Notes: a model not told the origin generated them from the sequence alone. Shown: positions 1 through 11,692, numbered from the stretch's first letter. The stretch: DNA of 64,000 nt from Salvia splendens (GCF_004379255.2 NC_056040.1:22890120-22954119), one strand, 5' to 3'. Program-made: numbers and translations.

Positions 1-800
1 GTTGTGGTCTAAGACATGCTTGAGGTTTGTTTACTACATGCTAGCATGAAATTTTGGTTGGGAGGAAGGTGGAGGTGAAATACCTCTTGGAGCAGTTACT
101 GACTTGGTATTTGTTGTTAGAAAACAAAGTTTGCCCTCCTCCTTTAGAGTTCCTATGGGATGCAGGGCTGCCTGCAAGAAACTCCCTGTCGTGAAGGACC
201 TCACTCACCCACTACACTTTCAAGCTTGGTATATGGTTGGAACTTTTTGAAAATGAGGGAGGGGGTTCATAGTGGTGTGGAGGGGTTTATATAGGCAGAG
301 TGTAGTGTCCTTAGGAGTTTTAAATGACTGTTGCTGCAAATTTTGTAGACTTTGGAGAGAGATAAACTGCTACGCGGGCTTGCAGCTCTCGGCCCAACGG
401 GCTGCTTCGGACACGGCCGTGAAGGTGTGGCTTGGACTCGAAAAGAGAGAAGGGCCCAAAATGCATACTTTGCTTTCTTAACTCTCATCCCATCGACTCA
501 TGTGTAGTATATATGTATTTTTTTTCTTATTTACTGGGTGGCAGCTTGTTATGTAAAAAATATATATATTCGGACACCTTGTTCGGAAAGGATATCTTCG
601 CATTTCGCCACATGCGTTATAAAATCATAACCGTTCATTTGCCTATTTTCGTTCGTTTGATTATTCCTTGCATTTTTTTTGTTTTGTCAATATTAAGCAT
701 TTACGGACGGTAATAATTTTCATTTCAAAACACAAGTCGAGGGAGCTAGGATTTACTAGTTCGACAATTTTATTCACGCAAGGTAATAAAAGGGGCGGGT
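1..800. other. Intergenic stretch with a promoter-like patch, no gene recognised
   Basis: No ORF here has a recognisable domain. A GC-richer block at about 360-450, and a TATATAAACC string on the minus strand around 280-290, look like the promoter part of an old LTR or other repeat, but no termini or target duplication were found. The rest is AT-rich spacer downstream of the ascorbate oxidase gene. Confidence 0.3.
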
Positions 801-854
801 ATTACATTTAATAACATCTCCTCTCAAATCAAAACATAAATTAACTCATTCATC

Positions 855-3800
855 TCAACGAGTCCCATTTCTCATGAGCATTTTCCCCGTCAAACCACAC
901 GCGATTGCCTCGTTCGGAATCCCTCTCACACGCTCCACCCCTTCCGCGAACACCACCCCCATCCCCAAATGCAAATGCGGCTCAATATGGCAATGAAACG
1001 CCCAAACCCCAGGATTATCCGCCACGAACCTCACCGCCGTCCACCCGTAAGGAAAAATCACCGCCGTGTTCCTATACGGCGGGTCTCTCAGATTGAACCC
1101 TGCCGCGTCCCCTTCCTTAAACTCCCCCTCCCCGTACCCCACCACCCAGAAATCATGCCCGTGCAGATGCCACGGATGAATCTCGCTCACATTGTCCTTG
1201 AGCGCATTCGCATTCTGCAGCACCACATCCACCGTCGAGTTAAACTCGAGCACGTACACGCCGCTTCCGTACGTCGAGTTAGGGTTTGGGGCCGGCCGCA
1301 TCACGTTGTACCCCGGTGGGGCCCGGTCGGGGGGGCTTTTGGCGTCGAAGGCGTTGGTTATGTTGTATTTTATGGAGCCTAGGTAGGGGGTGGTGGGGAG
1401 GGTTAAAGAGATGTTGTTGATGGACCATTTGGTGTAGCCGTTGATGTAGGTTTGGGTGTTTAGAAGGATGAGGCGGCGGTGGGGGGTTTTTGGGGGTGTG
1501 GGGGAGCCCGGGAGGGAGAGGATTTGGTGGGAGAAGGCTTTGCTGGAGGGGTAGTCGTCCCAGCGGGGGGAGGTGGGAGGGGGGGAGGTGGGGAGGTGGG
1601 AGGGGGAGGTGGGGAGGTAGTTGAGGATGGCGAGGGCGGGGGGCGTGTGGGGCTCACGGCCGCGGACGGTGGCCGAGAGCCAGTAGTTGTGGGAGGGGGA
1701 TTGGTCGGTTCGGAAGAGGACGGAGTAGCTGTCGCCGGAGTAGACATCGATGTTGTCCGCGGTGAATGGCTTCACGTAGTTGCCGTCCGCTTCCACCACC
1801 CTCATCTTGTGATTCTGTACGTTTACATTTAAAATACTAATTATATTTAATTAAATTAAAAAAAATAATCATAAATTTACAATTTAAAAAGAAAAGTGAG
1901 GGGGAGGGACTAGGGAGTAATACTTCTTATGCGAAAATTTAAAAGCTATATATTGTAAATGAAAATTTGAGTTAAACATTGTGTCATGATGAGTTAGGCG
2001 TGCTATAAGGAAAAAAAGTGAGGTATGCATTGAAACGAAATGACACGTGTTAATCTGTGTCCAAACATATGAGTTCAAATTTAAAAGATTTGGAAGCGGA
2101 ATTGACCAGCACTTTAGTTAGGCCCACTTGGTTTTATTTAGAGCCATGTCTGATGTCACACTCAGGAAATATTATTCCAAGATATGAAAACAACTTCAAA
2201 TCTTTATTTACAAACCCCATTTTGCTACCCTCTGTTGTAATATCTGATCGAAAGTGGAAAGACATGCTAAAAAAGTAAAATGAATTCAAGCCTATCCTTT
2301 TGTTTTACCAAGAATGTTATGCATAACACATTTTTGCAATATTTCAGATGCAGAGAGATAAATACTAATTTTTTGGTGAAAGCAATATTTTAGTAGTATT
2401 TCTTTCCCATGACAACTTTTCCTTTTTCCCCATACTGGAAATTGGATGGGATCGAGAGTTAATTTTAGAAAATTTTAAAAATTAGTAGAAGCGTATGTTA
2501 GTAACGTTACCCCAATAGCCAAGTTGAGTGAAGCCAGTGCAGTGGAGCTGGCTATCCTGAGCCGGTAGGTCTTGTTGGGGTGGACTTTAAGGATATAAGG
2601 CGCGTACTGTTCATTGCCGCTTAACTTGCACGGCGCTACGGTGGAGTTGCTAAAATGCGCCGCTAATGAGCAATTGAACTGCCCTCTCCCATTGATCAAC
2701 AATGTCTGCAAACGGCACCATGATTAATTAAAAAATAACATTGAAAAATATATGAAATGATTAAGTATTACAATTACCCTTTACCCAGACGTGAAACATT
2801 TTTCAAGAATGAGATGAGATATTACTCCCTCCGTCCCAAAAAGATTGTCCCGTTTCCTTTTTCACACTCATTTTGCAAATAAATAGTTAAAGTATAGAGA
2901 GTAAAGTAAAAGAGAGAATAATGTAAAGAATTGTCTTACCTACATTATTCTTTCTCTTATTTTACTCTCTTTCAACTTTACCTATTTATTATTATTTTTA
3001 CAAAACGAGTGCAAAAAATGAATAAAGACGATCTTTCTGGGACGGAAGGAGTATGAATTAATAACTAATAATTTGAAATTATATTAACAAGTAGCCACAC
3101 ATATCGGCACAAACATATTCCACTTTTTCTGCCAAAATCTGTAAAATACTCATACCTTGAACTTGGCATTTTATGTAGTTTATTTATCAATTGGTCGGCT
3201 GTCAACATTTTTTTTGAGACAGAGAGAGAAACATTAATAATTGAGTATTATCAACTACTACTAATTAATAATTAAAAATTATATTAAAGCTATAAATAAA
3301 TGAAATAAAAGAAAGAAAATAAAAATGGTAAGTCGAGCACCGAAAAATGAATAGAAGTTCTGTAAGTAGTAATTATGAGTACATTTGTTGAAAAAATTAT
3401 ATGATATGATAATTTTTTTACTTGAAAAACTGTGACTACAGAGAGAAAGAAAAGAAAAAAGGTGTATATATGAGTGTGTAAACATAGTGATTTAGTGGTT
3501 AATGTTTGAGTCTATAGTCTTTAAATTTATGTTCACTTCTGAAAAATAAAAGATAGAAATACAGTCGCCCACAGTATAAATAAAGGCAGTATGGAGTTTT
3601 CTAAGTTGCTTTTCTTTTATGTCAAAGAAAAATTGCTCCATAAAGCCATGCAAATGCAATGCACTTTCTTAAAGTCTATACATTATTTGGAGACTCTGAA
3701 GTCTGAAGCAAAAAAACAAAGTATTGTAAAAGGCAATAATATTTTCTCCGAGTAGAATCCACCTCTTTTATTCCTATTTCATTAAATAAACTTTGGTAGC

Positions 3801-4849
3801 TTCTTTTACTTATTCATTCAAGTAAAGAAAATAGGTGTGAAACTATGCAGCAAAATCACTAAACAAGAAAAGAAGTAAAATATCCTAATTAATAAACCAA
3901 TTACAATCTCATAGTAATAAAGTGTAAGAATAAGAAGAAAGTTACCTGTGGCTCACCAATCCAACGCATGGGTTTGGAGGAGAGATCAACCTCTTGTTCA
4001 CGAGATCCCTTATGCCACCAATCACTCAGCAGAATACTCAACTCTCCATCATACTCAAACTTCTCCTTCTCCCCTTCTCCCACGTCCACGATCAACGACC
4101 CGTAAAGCCCGGCCGACCGTTGCATACCGTAGTGCCCATGGTAAAAGTATGTCCCCGCCTGCACCCGATCATCTTACATTTTTTTTAATTCTATAAATGG
4201 AAATCAAAGAAAATAAAAAAGTTTCTACTCCTGCAAAAAGTGGTATTCATGTTGTGGACCACTGCCAACCACTCAACTCGTTCTGTCTCATTGAGTGTTG
4301 TTTAGTAGTATGTGTCAAATTTTAAAATCTCGTTAGTTATTCCCACTATTAATTACTTTAATTTGATTCATGTTACAAAATTGCTATACTAATTACTATA
4401 CGTACCCGGTCGACTTTAAACCTATAGACAAATGCCTCTCCCGGATTAATGGCACACTGCGATATCGAGGCTGTCCCGTCGGCCCATGGCGTCCCAATCT
4501 GGCAAACAGAACAACTCATCTCAAAAGACTAATATATTTAGGAATGTAAATAAATGCAAATTGAAATGAGTAGTTGAACATGTAACCTGTCTGATTCCGT
4601 GCCAATGGATGACAACGCCCTCGGTGTGAAGCTTGTTGGTGAGGTGGAGGTGAAGGGTGTCTCCGGCCCGGGCACGTATAGTGGGGCCGGGGAACTGGCC
4701 GTTGATGGCGATGACCACACCTTCTTGGTCATCTGGAGACCAGTGCATGTATTCCACCTCCCATTTCAAATGTCGGACTTTAGCCGCCGTTGCTGAGCTT
4801 AATATTATCACCAAATGAAAACCAGCAACGAATCAAAAAACACACCCAT
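855..4849 (-). CDS. AO: L-ascorbate oxidase (apoplastic multicopper oxidase), signal-peptide frame broken
   Basis: This gene encodes a plant ascorbate oxidase, a secreted blue-copper enzyme that oxidises ascorbate with O2 in the cell wall. Exons read on the minus strand are 4849-4587 (mature frame from about 4814), 4498-4406, 4158-3946, 2705-2511 and 1814-855. All junctions are GT-AG and all introns are in phase 0. The mature frame gives about 562 residues, normal for the family. Copper motifs visible in order are HWHGIRQ (exon 1), YHGHYGMQ (exon 3), [11 protein letters not shown] and [13 protein letters not shown] (exon 5), the last with the axial Met. The only in-frame upstream codon before a TGA is a TTG at 4814. 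The natural ATG at 4849 opens a hydrophobic start [13 protein letters not shown] that runs into TGA out of frame with the rest. The gene is therefore either recently disabled or carries a sequence error in the signal peptide. Family identity is near certain; functionality is not. Confidence 0.9.
2825..3051. mobile_element. Stowaway-like MITE in ascorbate oxidase intron 3
   Basis: The terminal inverted repeats are CTCCCTCCGTCCCA on the left and TGGGACGGAAGGAG on the right, flanked by TA on both sides (2823-2824 and 3052-3053). This is the hallmark of Tc1/mariner-derived Stowaway MITEs. The element is about 227 bp, non-coding, and lies in the 1.24-kb third intron. Confidence 0.85.
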
Positions 4850-5025
4850 CTTTTGGGAAGATTATAGTGCAGCACTTGCAATAGTGGAAGATTATAAGTC
4901 AGTCACATATATATTGAAGAGTGAGAGACAGAGAGAAAGGGGATGTAGAAATTAGACAAGTATATATTCAGTGATAGTGCGTGGTGTAGCTGGGTCATAA
5001 TATTCTTCTGAATGTGTTTACACAC

Positions 5026-5036
5026 CTTTATAAAAG
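5026..5036 (-). promoter_or_regulatory. TATA box of the ascorbate oxidase gene
   Basis: On the minus strand the sequence reads TTTTATAAAGG, about 180 bp upstream of the natural ATG at 4849. It sits at the centre of a near-palindrome (5021-5040, 18 of 20 bases symmetric). The hAT-like element starts at 5140, so very little original promoter remains attached to this box. Confidence 0.5.
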
Positions 5037-5639
5037 TGTGGACGTAATATCATGAAATTTCTTCATCATGACGAAGATATTTTATTTCTGTTTTTTTTTT
5101 AATATATTTTTCTTGGGAAATATGAAGTGTTATTGTAATTAGAGATGCCCACCGGTTCCGGTTCCGGCGGTTAACCGGCGAACCGGAACCGTGGCAATTT
5201 TTCCGAACCGGAACCGTCGCAATTCGGGTCGCGGTCCGGTTCAGGTTCATGATTTTTCGAACCGGAACCGTCATCGAACCGGCGGTTCGGGACGGTTCGG
5301 AACCGCCGGTTAACCGGTGGAACCGCCGGTTCGGGCGCGTAAATCAAGGCGTCAGAGATGGGGCTGACGGCGGCAGCTTTTCAGCGGCAAAACCGGCCGG
5401 TTCCGGCGGTTTTTTGGACCGGAAACCGGCGGTTAACCGTGAAAACCGGCGGTTCCGGTGGTTTTCCGCCAAAACCGCCGGTTTTTCCGGCAGTTCCGGT
5501 TCGGAACCGGCGGTTTCGCGGTTCGGTTGTATTTTTTTTTTTATTTGAAATTTGGATTTATACAACAAATTGGAACAAGACAATGTATAATTCAAATAGA
5601 AATACGGCGAATAAGGAAGAAATGATATCTATTTTATTG

Positions 5640-6085
5640 AGTTTGAGTTGTAAGTTGTAACGGACAACGATACATTACAATTTACAATATGTATACAAGT
5701 ATACAACATACAATAATGTAATATAAATTTGAAATTTGGACTTATACAATAAATTGGAACAAGATAATGGATAATTTAAATTGAAATAAGACGAATATGA
5801 TGAAAATGATATCAATTTTATTGAATTTGAGTTGTAACGGACAACGATACATTACAATTTACAATACATATACAAGTATACAACATACAATAATATAATA
5901 TAAATTTGAAATTTGGACTTATACAATAAATTGGAACAAGAGTACAAGATAATGGATAATTTAAATTGAAATAAGACGAAGAAGGTGAAAATGATATCAA
6001 TTTTATTGAATTTGAGTTGTAACGGACAACGATACATTACAATTTACAATACATATACAAGTATACAACATACAATAATGTAATA
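5640..6085 (+). repeat. Left array of the ~185-bp internal repeat of the hAT element
   Basis: Three copies of a unit carrying GTAACGGACAACGATACATT and TACAAGTATACAACATAC, starting near 5650, 5830 and 6015. The first copy is the most diverged. The same unit recurs inverted at 6360-7180, making a long hairpin-capable structure. Confidence 0.8.
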
Positions 6086-6359
6086 TAAATTTGAAATTAA
6101 ATTCTTCCATTTCCCCCCATTTTTTAATCTATAAATACCCTCCTCTATTCTCATTTTCATTCACCACACTCTTATGTTAATAAGAGTTTCTCTCTTCAAT
6201 CTCCCAATTCTCTCTCTTTGTCTCCAATTTCTCATTTGTGCTATTGTGCTTCCATTTAATTACTCAAGTGCTACTCTTATTACGCATTGTTATACACTTA
6301 TACTTGTTCCCGTAGTTCTTCCATTTTTCCCTCCATTTCATGTTTTTTTATTTGTAAAT

Positions 6360-7180
6360 TATATTACATTGTTGTATGTTGTATACTTGTATATGCATTG
6401 TAAATTGTAATGTATCGTTGTCCGTTACAACACAAATTCAATAAAATTGATATCATTTTCATCTTATTCGTCTTATTTCAATTTAAATTATCCATTGTCT
6501 TGTTCCAATTTATTGTATAAGTCCAAATTTCAAATTTATATTACATTATTGTATGTTGTATACTTGTATATGTATTGTAAATTGTAATGTATCGTTGTCC
6601 GTTACAACTCAAATTCAATAAAATTGATATCATTTTCACCTTCTTCGTCTTATTTCAATTTAAATTATCCATTGTCTTGTACTCTTGTTCCAATTTATTG
6701 TATAAGTCCAAATTTCAAATTTATATTACATTATTGTATGTTGTATACTTGTATATGTATTGTAAATTGTAATGTATCGTTGTCCGTTACAACTCAAATT
6801 CAATAAAATTGATATCATTTTCACCTTCTTCGTCTTATTTCAATTTAAATTATCCATTGTCTTGTACTCTTGTTCCAATTTATTGTATAAGTCCAAATTT
6901 CAAATTTATATTACATTATTGTATGTTGTATACTTGTATATGTATTGTAAATTGTAATGTATCGTTGTCCGTTACAACTCAAATTTAATAAAATTGATAT
7001 CATTTTCATCATATTCGTCTTATTTCAATTTAAATTATCTTGTTCCAATTTATTGTATAAGTCCAAATTTCAAATTTATATTACATTATTGTATGTTGTA
7101 TACTTGTATACATATTGTAAATTGTAATGTATCGTTGTCCGTTACAACTCAAACTCAATAAAATAGATATAATTTCTTCC
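6360..7180 (-). repeat. Right, inverted array of the ~185-bp internal repeat of the hAT element
   Basis: About five inverted copies, with ATGTATCGTTGTCCGTTACA recurring near 6409, 6590, 6772, 6958 and 7129. Neighbouring central copies are nearly identical and spaced 185 bp apart. Short ORFs here are repeats of repeats and not genes. Confidence 0.8.
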
Positions 7181-7578
7181 TTATTCGCCGTATTTCTATT
7201 TGAAGTATACATTGACATTGTCTTGTTCCAATTTGTTGTATAAATCCAAATTTCAAATTAAAAAAAAAATACAACCGAACCGCGAAACCGCCGGTTCCGA
7301 ACCGGAACCGCCTAAACCGCCGGAAAAACCGGCGGTTCCGAACCGGAACCGGAACCGCCGGTTTTCGAACCGGAACCGGAACCGTGAAATAGCCTCACGG
7401 TTCGGTTCCGGTTCCGCCTTCGACCGAACCGGAACCGGCGGTTCCGAACCGTGGGCAACACTAATTGTAATGTAAAAAACATATTGCTAATGTGTGTACT
7501 ACTATTAATTATGCTTTGCAACTAATTAACAGGACTACTTGAGGACATATAAAGCTAATCATTTCTTTCTAAATAATT

Positions 7579-7836
7579 ACTTTCTCTGTCCACTGTCACG
7601 TGTCTTAATTTTGTATTTTTTTATTATCCGTCAATAAATATCTCATTTCACTTTACAATTTTTCTTGATGGACTTCATTTTCTTCTAGTAACACATCACA
7701 TAAATATTTTATTATATAAAAATAGGACTCACATTGTTATAGTAACTTTTTCAATCATTTTATCTAATAAGATAAATAATTTTTTAGAATCCAAACCTGT
7801 CTACTATGAGATATTTTTTGGTACATGGAAGGATTA
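7579..7836. mobile_element. Degenerate Stowaway-like MITE
   Basis: The left end (CTTTCTCTGTCCACTGTCAC) and right end (TTTTTGGTACATGGAAGGAT) are weak inverted matches flanked by TA. The interior, with CACTTTACAATTTT and AGGACTCACATT, matches the usual inside of Stowaway MITEs seen elsewhere in the window. Ends are decayed, so limits are approximate. Confidence 0.45.
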
Positions 7837-9622
7837 GTTTTTTACCATCATTAATTTCTCTAGAGGTATGTACAGTTATTTTGTCAAAAATTAATTGGAA
7901 TAAATAGATTAAAACTCGTTAGTTATATGGAATTGGAATTAGGTAGAATTAAATTTGAAGAAATTGTATTGTAGTTCAATTTTAAATCTATTGTTTGGTA
8001 TAATTAAAGAATTTATATAAAATTGTAATATTACAATTTCAAATCATAATTTTGTTTAATTATTCAAAAAATTAACCATGATTTGGCATTGACTTGACTT
8101 CGGATGATGACTATCATTATTGTATTTTAATTAGTATATAGTAATATTTTAGAATTTCAAAACAAAAATATATTGGAAAATCTCTTTAGTGGCTCTCTAG
8201 TCTCTATCACCCGTTGTGCAATTCTTTAAATTGTGCCAAAACTAAAACTTGAAATATCACATTATTTTTCACATTAACATTGCGTAAAATTATATGTGAA
8301 CGTTAATAATCAAATAGTAATGCATATGTTACTATTAATGAGATATATACTAAAATAGTCTCTGCATTTGGCTAAAAGGTGGTAAAAGATCATGATAAAA
8401 AAAAATTCCCAACATCACTTCATACATTTAAAAGCTATCCCTCGTTACAATTACTTATTTACTTGACCAAATATGACATATAAAAATTCAGACGAAGTTT
8501 AAATAAAAGAGACATGTAACAAATGTGCGCCAAAAAACAACAATCAACTTCATTAGTGAAGTTGCACTTTAAGTTGTGTTTTAATTCTGTTGACATTCAC
8601 ACAAGCGTATCAAACAATATGTGATAACACAAAAATCTTCGTTGTATTACTATATTGAAAAGAAGAATAGAACGAGATGCAACTTTAAATAAAACTAGAG
8701 AGAGAAAAATATTTAAAAAATGAGAGAAGAAAAAGATGATGGTGTGGAAGATGGAATGAAGGGGATGGGGTATTTATATTAGAAAATATGGAATAAAAAA
8801 TTACTAGCATACTATAAATAAATTAAATAGTATTCTGTCGTAAATTACTTCTAAAACTGAATTTATTCAAAATTATACGATATTGAGTTTGTCATGGCAG
8901 TAATTATATATATGTGACATTGTTCCGAAATTAGCTAAGTCAGCCTATTTGATCACACACTTAATTTGATCGGTCAAAACGCGGTATTCACAATCATGAA
9001 ACTTTTGGATCAGTTTCCACTGCTTTATTACATCATTTTAATGTGACAACAACTCATTGCTGTCGTTCTGCATATATTATTGAATTAATTTTATAATATA
9101 GTCCTATATAAGATAAATTTTCTGAATTGTGCAACATGTAAATCATGTATATTCGTACTTGAATTTTTGTTAGAATGAGAAATAAAAATAGTATGAAAAG
9201 CTGGCTCGCTTTTTTCGTTTGCTATAATCAAGCCGTTACAGTAGTTTAGGCCTTTTAATAATATGCTTCACTTTCTTCTGCATTTATGTCTAACCCATGA
9301 GATTTTATGTACTGTTTCAGCTCCAATTGTTTGGCGCAACATATGTTTGGTCGTTAAATATATGGTTTGTTCTGATAAAAAACATTACACGGTATTGTTC
9401 ATGGACTATTTTATATTTTTTCATTTATTAGTAAATCTAAATTTGTTTTAGATAAAAATTGGTATACTTTATTTAGTTATATAAATTTGAGTAATTTTCA
9501 TAAAAATAATGAGAACTGGCACCGTTTTATTGTAAAAATATTTTAGTGATTCTATATTTTTATAGTAGTAGCTTTTTTTCCTACTTCTCTTTTTTCTTTC
9601 CCACTTGCTTTTCTTTCTATAA
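7837..9622. other. AT-rich spacer, no gene seen
   Basis: No ORF with a recognisable domain, no paired transposon ends and no RNA gene were found. Short inverted stretches around 7920-8060 are typical AT-rich noise. Confidence 0.6.
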
Positions 9623-9915
9623 GGGCATTCACTACGCGACGCGTTGCGGCACACTGTCCCGCGACCCGTCCCTGCGAGACACGAGACTGGCTGTCTCGCC
9701 ACGCGCCATGGCGACGTGGCGCGCCCCTGCGCCATGCGTGACGCCCACTCGCCGGCCCGCGAATGGGCGTCGTCACGCGCTGACTCAATAAATCTTTTTT
9801 TTTAAAAAAATATCGAATTTAAAAAATAAATTAAAAAATTGTAAACGGTAATATTACCGTTTATATATCCGTTTTTTCTTTTTTTTATTTTATTTTTTAA
9901 TTAATTTTTTTACTC

Positions 9916-9923
9916 TATAAATA
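9916..9923 (+). promoter_or_regulatory. TATA box of the Harbinger ORF1
   Basis: TATAAATA lies 97 bp upstream of the ATG at 10021, followed by a C- and A-rich leader. A very similar TATA plus leader occurs ahead of the ORF1 in the third Harbinger element and in the centre of the hAT element. Confidence 0.55.
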
Positions 9924-10020
9924 CTCCTAATTCATCCTCATTTCACATACAACTACACATCTATTCTTCCTAAATCATCTCAATTTCCTCTCCAATTTTC
10001 ATCTAACATCTCATCACAAA

Positions 10021-11181
10021 ATGTCTGGCGACGGCAACTCCGACAGTGGATGCTCCGGCGAGTGGGATCTCAAAGCGTTCGGCGATTGGGAGACCATGTA
10101 CAACACACTGGGTGGTTCCGGTTCGTCGACGCCGGGAACCCAGGGTTCGGCAACGCCGGGGGGGTACCAACCACCCAATTTTGACGTGGATGCATATGCC
10201 CGTCCCTCCGCCCCGCGGTATTCACATGGATTATCCCAGATCCGGGAGGATTTTCCCGTTGAACCCACGCCGGGAGTAGGCCGAGGTGGGGGAGGAGGCC
10301 GAGGCGGTGGAAGCTCCAGGGCGGAAGCCCAGGCGGGCGAGGAGGAGGAGGAGGAGGAAGAGGAAGAGGACGAGGATCTAGGCCGGCATCCGTACAGCAA
10401 CAACGAAACGATGGAGGTGTATAACGCCTGGGTTTCCGTCTCGTACGATCCCATCGTCAGGAATCAACAACCCCGGAAGTGCTTCTGGGAAAAGGTCCTA
10501 GAGACCTACCACCAGATCAAGCCGAAAGGCTCCCGCAAGCGCACATATAAAATGCTCCGCTCTCACTTTGACCGAGTCGACAGACAAGTCGAAAAATTCT
10601 GCGGCATCTACTCGACCGAAGCGGCGCACTACCAAAGCGACGCCACGGGAGCCGACATTTTGAGGGCGGCTTTGCGCGTCTAAAACTAGGACACCGATAA
10701 ACAATTCAAATTTGTTGATGTTTGGCAGGCCGTCAAGGACGAGGAACGGTTGGCCGGCGGTGTCCGCTCTAGCTCGGGCTCAACCTCGAAGCGCACGAAG
10801 CACACGACGAGTGGCCAATACTCGTCTGGTGACAGCGGTGAGGGCAGCGACGCACAAGAGGCTGCCTCGCAGGAGTTTGCGGGTACGACCGGCGATGACG
10901 GGGGACCCAGCCGTGGGCGCCGTCGGCCGCAAGGGACGAAGGCGGCGAAAGCGGCTAGAGCGAGGAAGGGCCGAGGCGAATCAAGCCAGGCGGGCTCGGG
11001 GGGAGGCTGGAACACCCTTATGGCTGTGTACATGACCGCCACAATGGTGGACACTTCCCGCTTCTCGCCCTCCCAATACCAAGCCTGGTGGAACGGAATT
11101 GTGCATATGGCAGCACAACTTGGCCTTCCGACTCCTATTGCACCTCCACCGCCTTCAGGGGATGATTCGCGGGCGGAGTAG
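10021..11181 (+). pseudogene. Harbinger ORF1 (Myb/SANT-like DNA-binding helper protein), two nonsense codons
   Basis: One reading frame runs 386 codons from ATG 10021 to TAG 11181, broken by TAA at 10681 and TAG at 10687. The first part is acidic, with a long Glu run near residues 105-120, then a trihelix/Myb-like region (WVSVSYDPIVRNQQ, CFWEKVLETYHQIKP, then FCGIYSTEAAHY). The second part has a basic nuclear-type stretch (GRRRPQGTKAAKAARARKG). These proteins are often listed in plant genomes as glutathione S-transferase T3-like or NAM-associated, but in Harbinger elements the Myb-like ORF1 product binds DNA and helps the transposase. The two stops look like point changes, since the frame is otherwise kept. 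Not expected to be functional. Confidence 0.8.
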
Positions 11182-11692
11182 TTTTTTTTATTTTCTTTAA
11201 ATTTGTATTTTAAATTATGCAACGTTTAATTTTTTAGGATTTTAATTGTGTGTTTTTTTTTTGTTTTTTTAAATTCTAAGTTGTAAATTTTTTTTATGTT
11301 GTGTGCTTTTTAATGAAGTGTGTTTGTTTTAATTAAATTGGGTTGTAAATAAAAATAAAAAATGAAATTGAATGAATAGTAATTTAAGAGACGGTTTAAG
11401 GGACGGAGCGTTGCAGGTTCCGTCCCTTAGTTAAGGAATGGAGTAAAAAAGTACAGTGAGGCCCTCAAATAGTAGTTTAAGGGACGGTTAAGGGACGGTA
11501 TGGAGACAAAGTAGTGGATGGCCTAATGGGCTGCAAAATCTGATATCTCTCCTAAGAAAAAAATTATGTTGCTTCAATTTGTATATTTATTTTCTAATAC
11601 TACTATTTTTCTATGAAGGCAGAAATCTTGTCTACAACGGAAGGCGCACGTTAGAACAATAGTACACATGTGCTCAATCTCTAAAATAAGTA

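Larger units (their letters stand above)
5140..7463. mobile_element. hAT-type non-autonomous foldback element, 2324 bp, 8-bp TSD
   Basis: The element begins TAGAGATGCCCAC and ends GTGGGCAACACTA, which are imperfect inverted repeats. It is flanked by identical 8-bp duplications ATTGTAAT at 5132-5139 and 7464-7471. TA(G)nG-type ends with an 8-bp duplication are diagnostic of the hAT superfamily. Both terminal 200-400 bp are packed with short AACCGG/GGTTCC motifs in inverted orientation, as expected of subterminal transposase-binding sites. Inside are arrays of a unit of about 185 bp, three copies on the left and about five inverted copies on the right. They surround a central 6090-6360 segment with a TATA-like CTATAAATACC. 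No transposase ORF is present, so movement would need an enzyme from elsewhere. Confidence 0.85.
9623..11523 (+). mobile_element. PIF/Harbinger-type element carrying only ORF1, 3-bp TSD
   Basis: The ends GGGCATTCACTAC and GTAGTGGATGGCC are inverted repeats, flanked by TAA on both sides (9620-9622 and 11524-11526), the usual 3-bp Harbinger target duplication. Next to each end are short repeats of GGGACGG/CGTCCC type. The only coding content is the decayed ORF1 at 10021-11181. No DDE transposase is present, so the copy is non-autonomous. Confidence 0.8.

Noticed and set aside
1460..1832. Overlapping Pro-rich and Gly-rich ORFs on both strands at 1.4-1.8 kb
   Set aside because: They are shadow frames of the GC-rich last exon of the ascorbate oxidase gene.
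6174..6957. Small hydrophobic ORFs of about 60-78 aa as membrane peptides
   Set aside because: They recur with the 185-bp repeat and reflect its AT-rich composition, not coding selection.
5640..7180. Regularly spaced repeats suggesting a CRISPR-like array
   Set aside because: The units are 185 bp with no unique spacers, lie in a hAT element with an 8-bp duplication, and the genome is a plant.
9842..9863. TAATATTAC core as an integrated geminivirus origin
   Set aside because: The whole 22 bp is a palindrome inside a Harbinger element, with no replication-protein gene and no virus-like stem-loop flanks.
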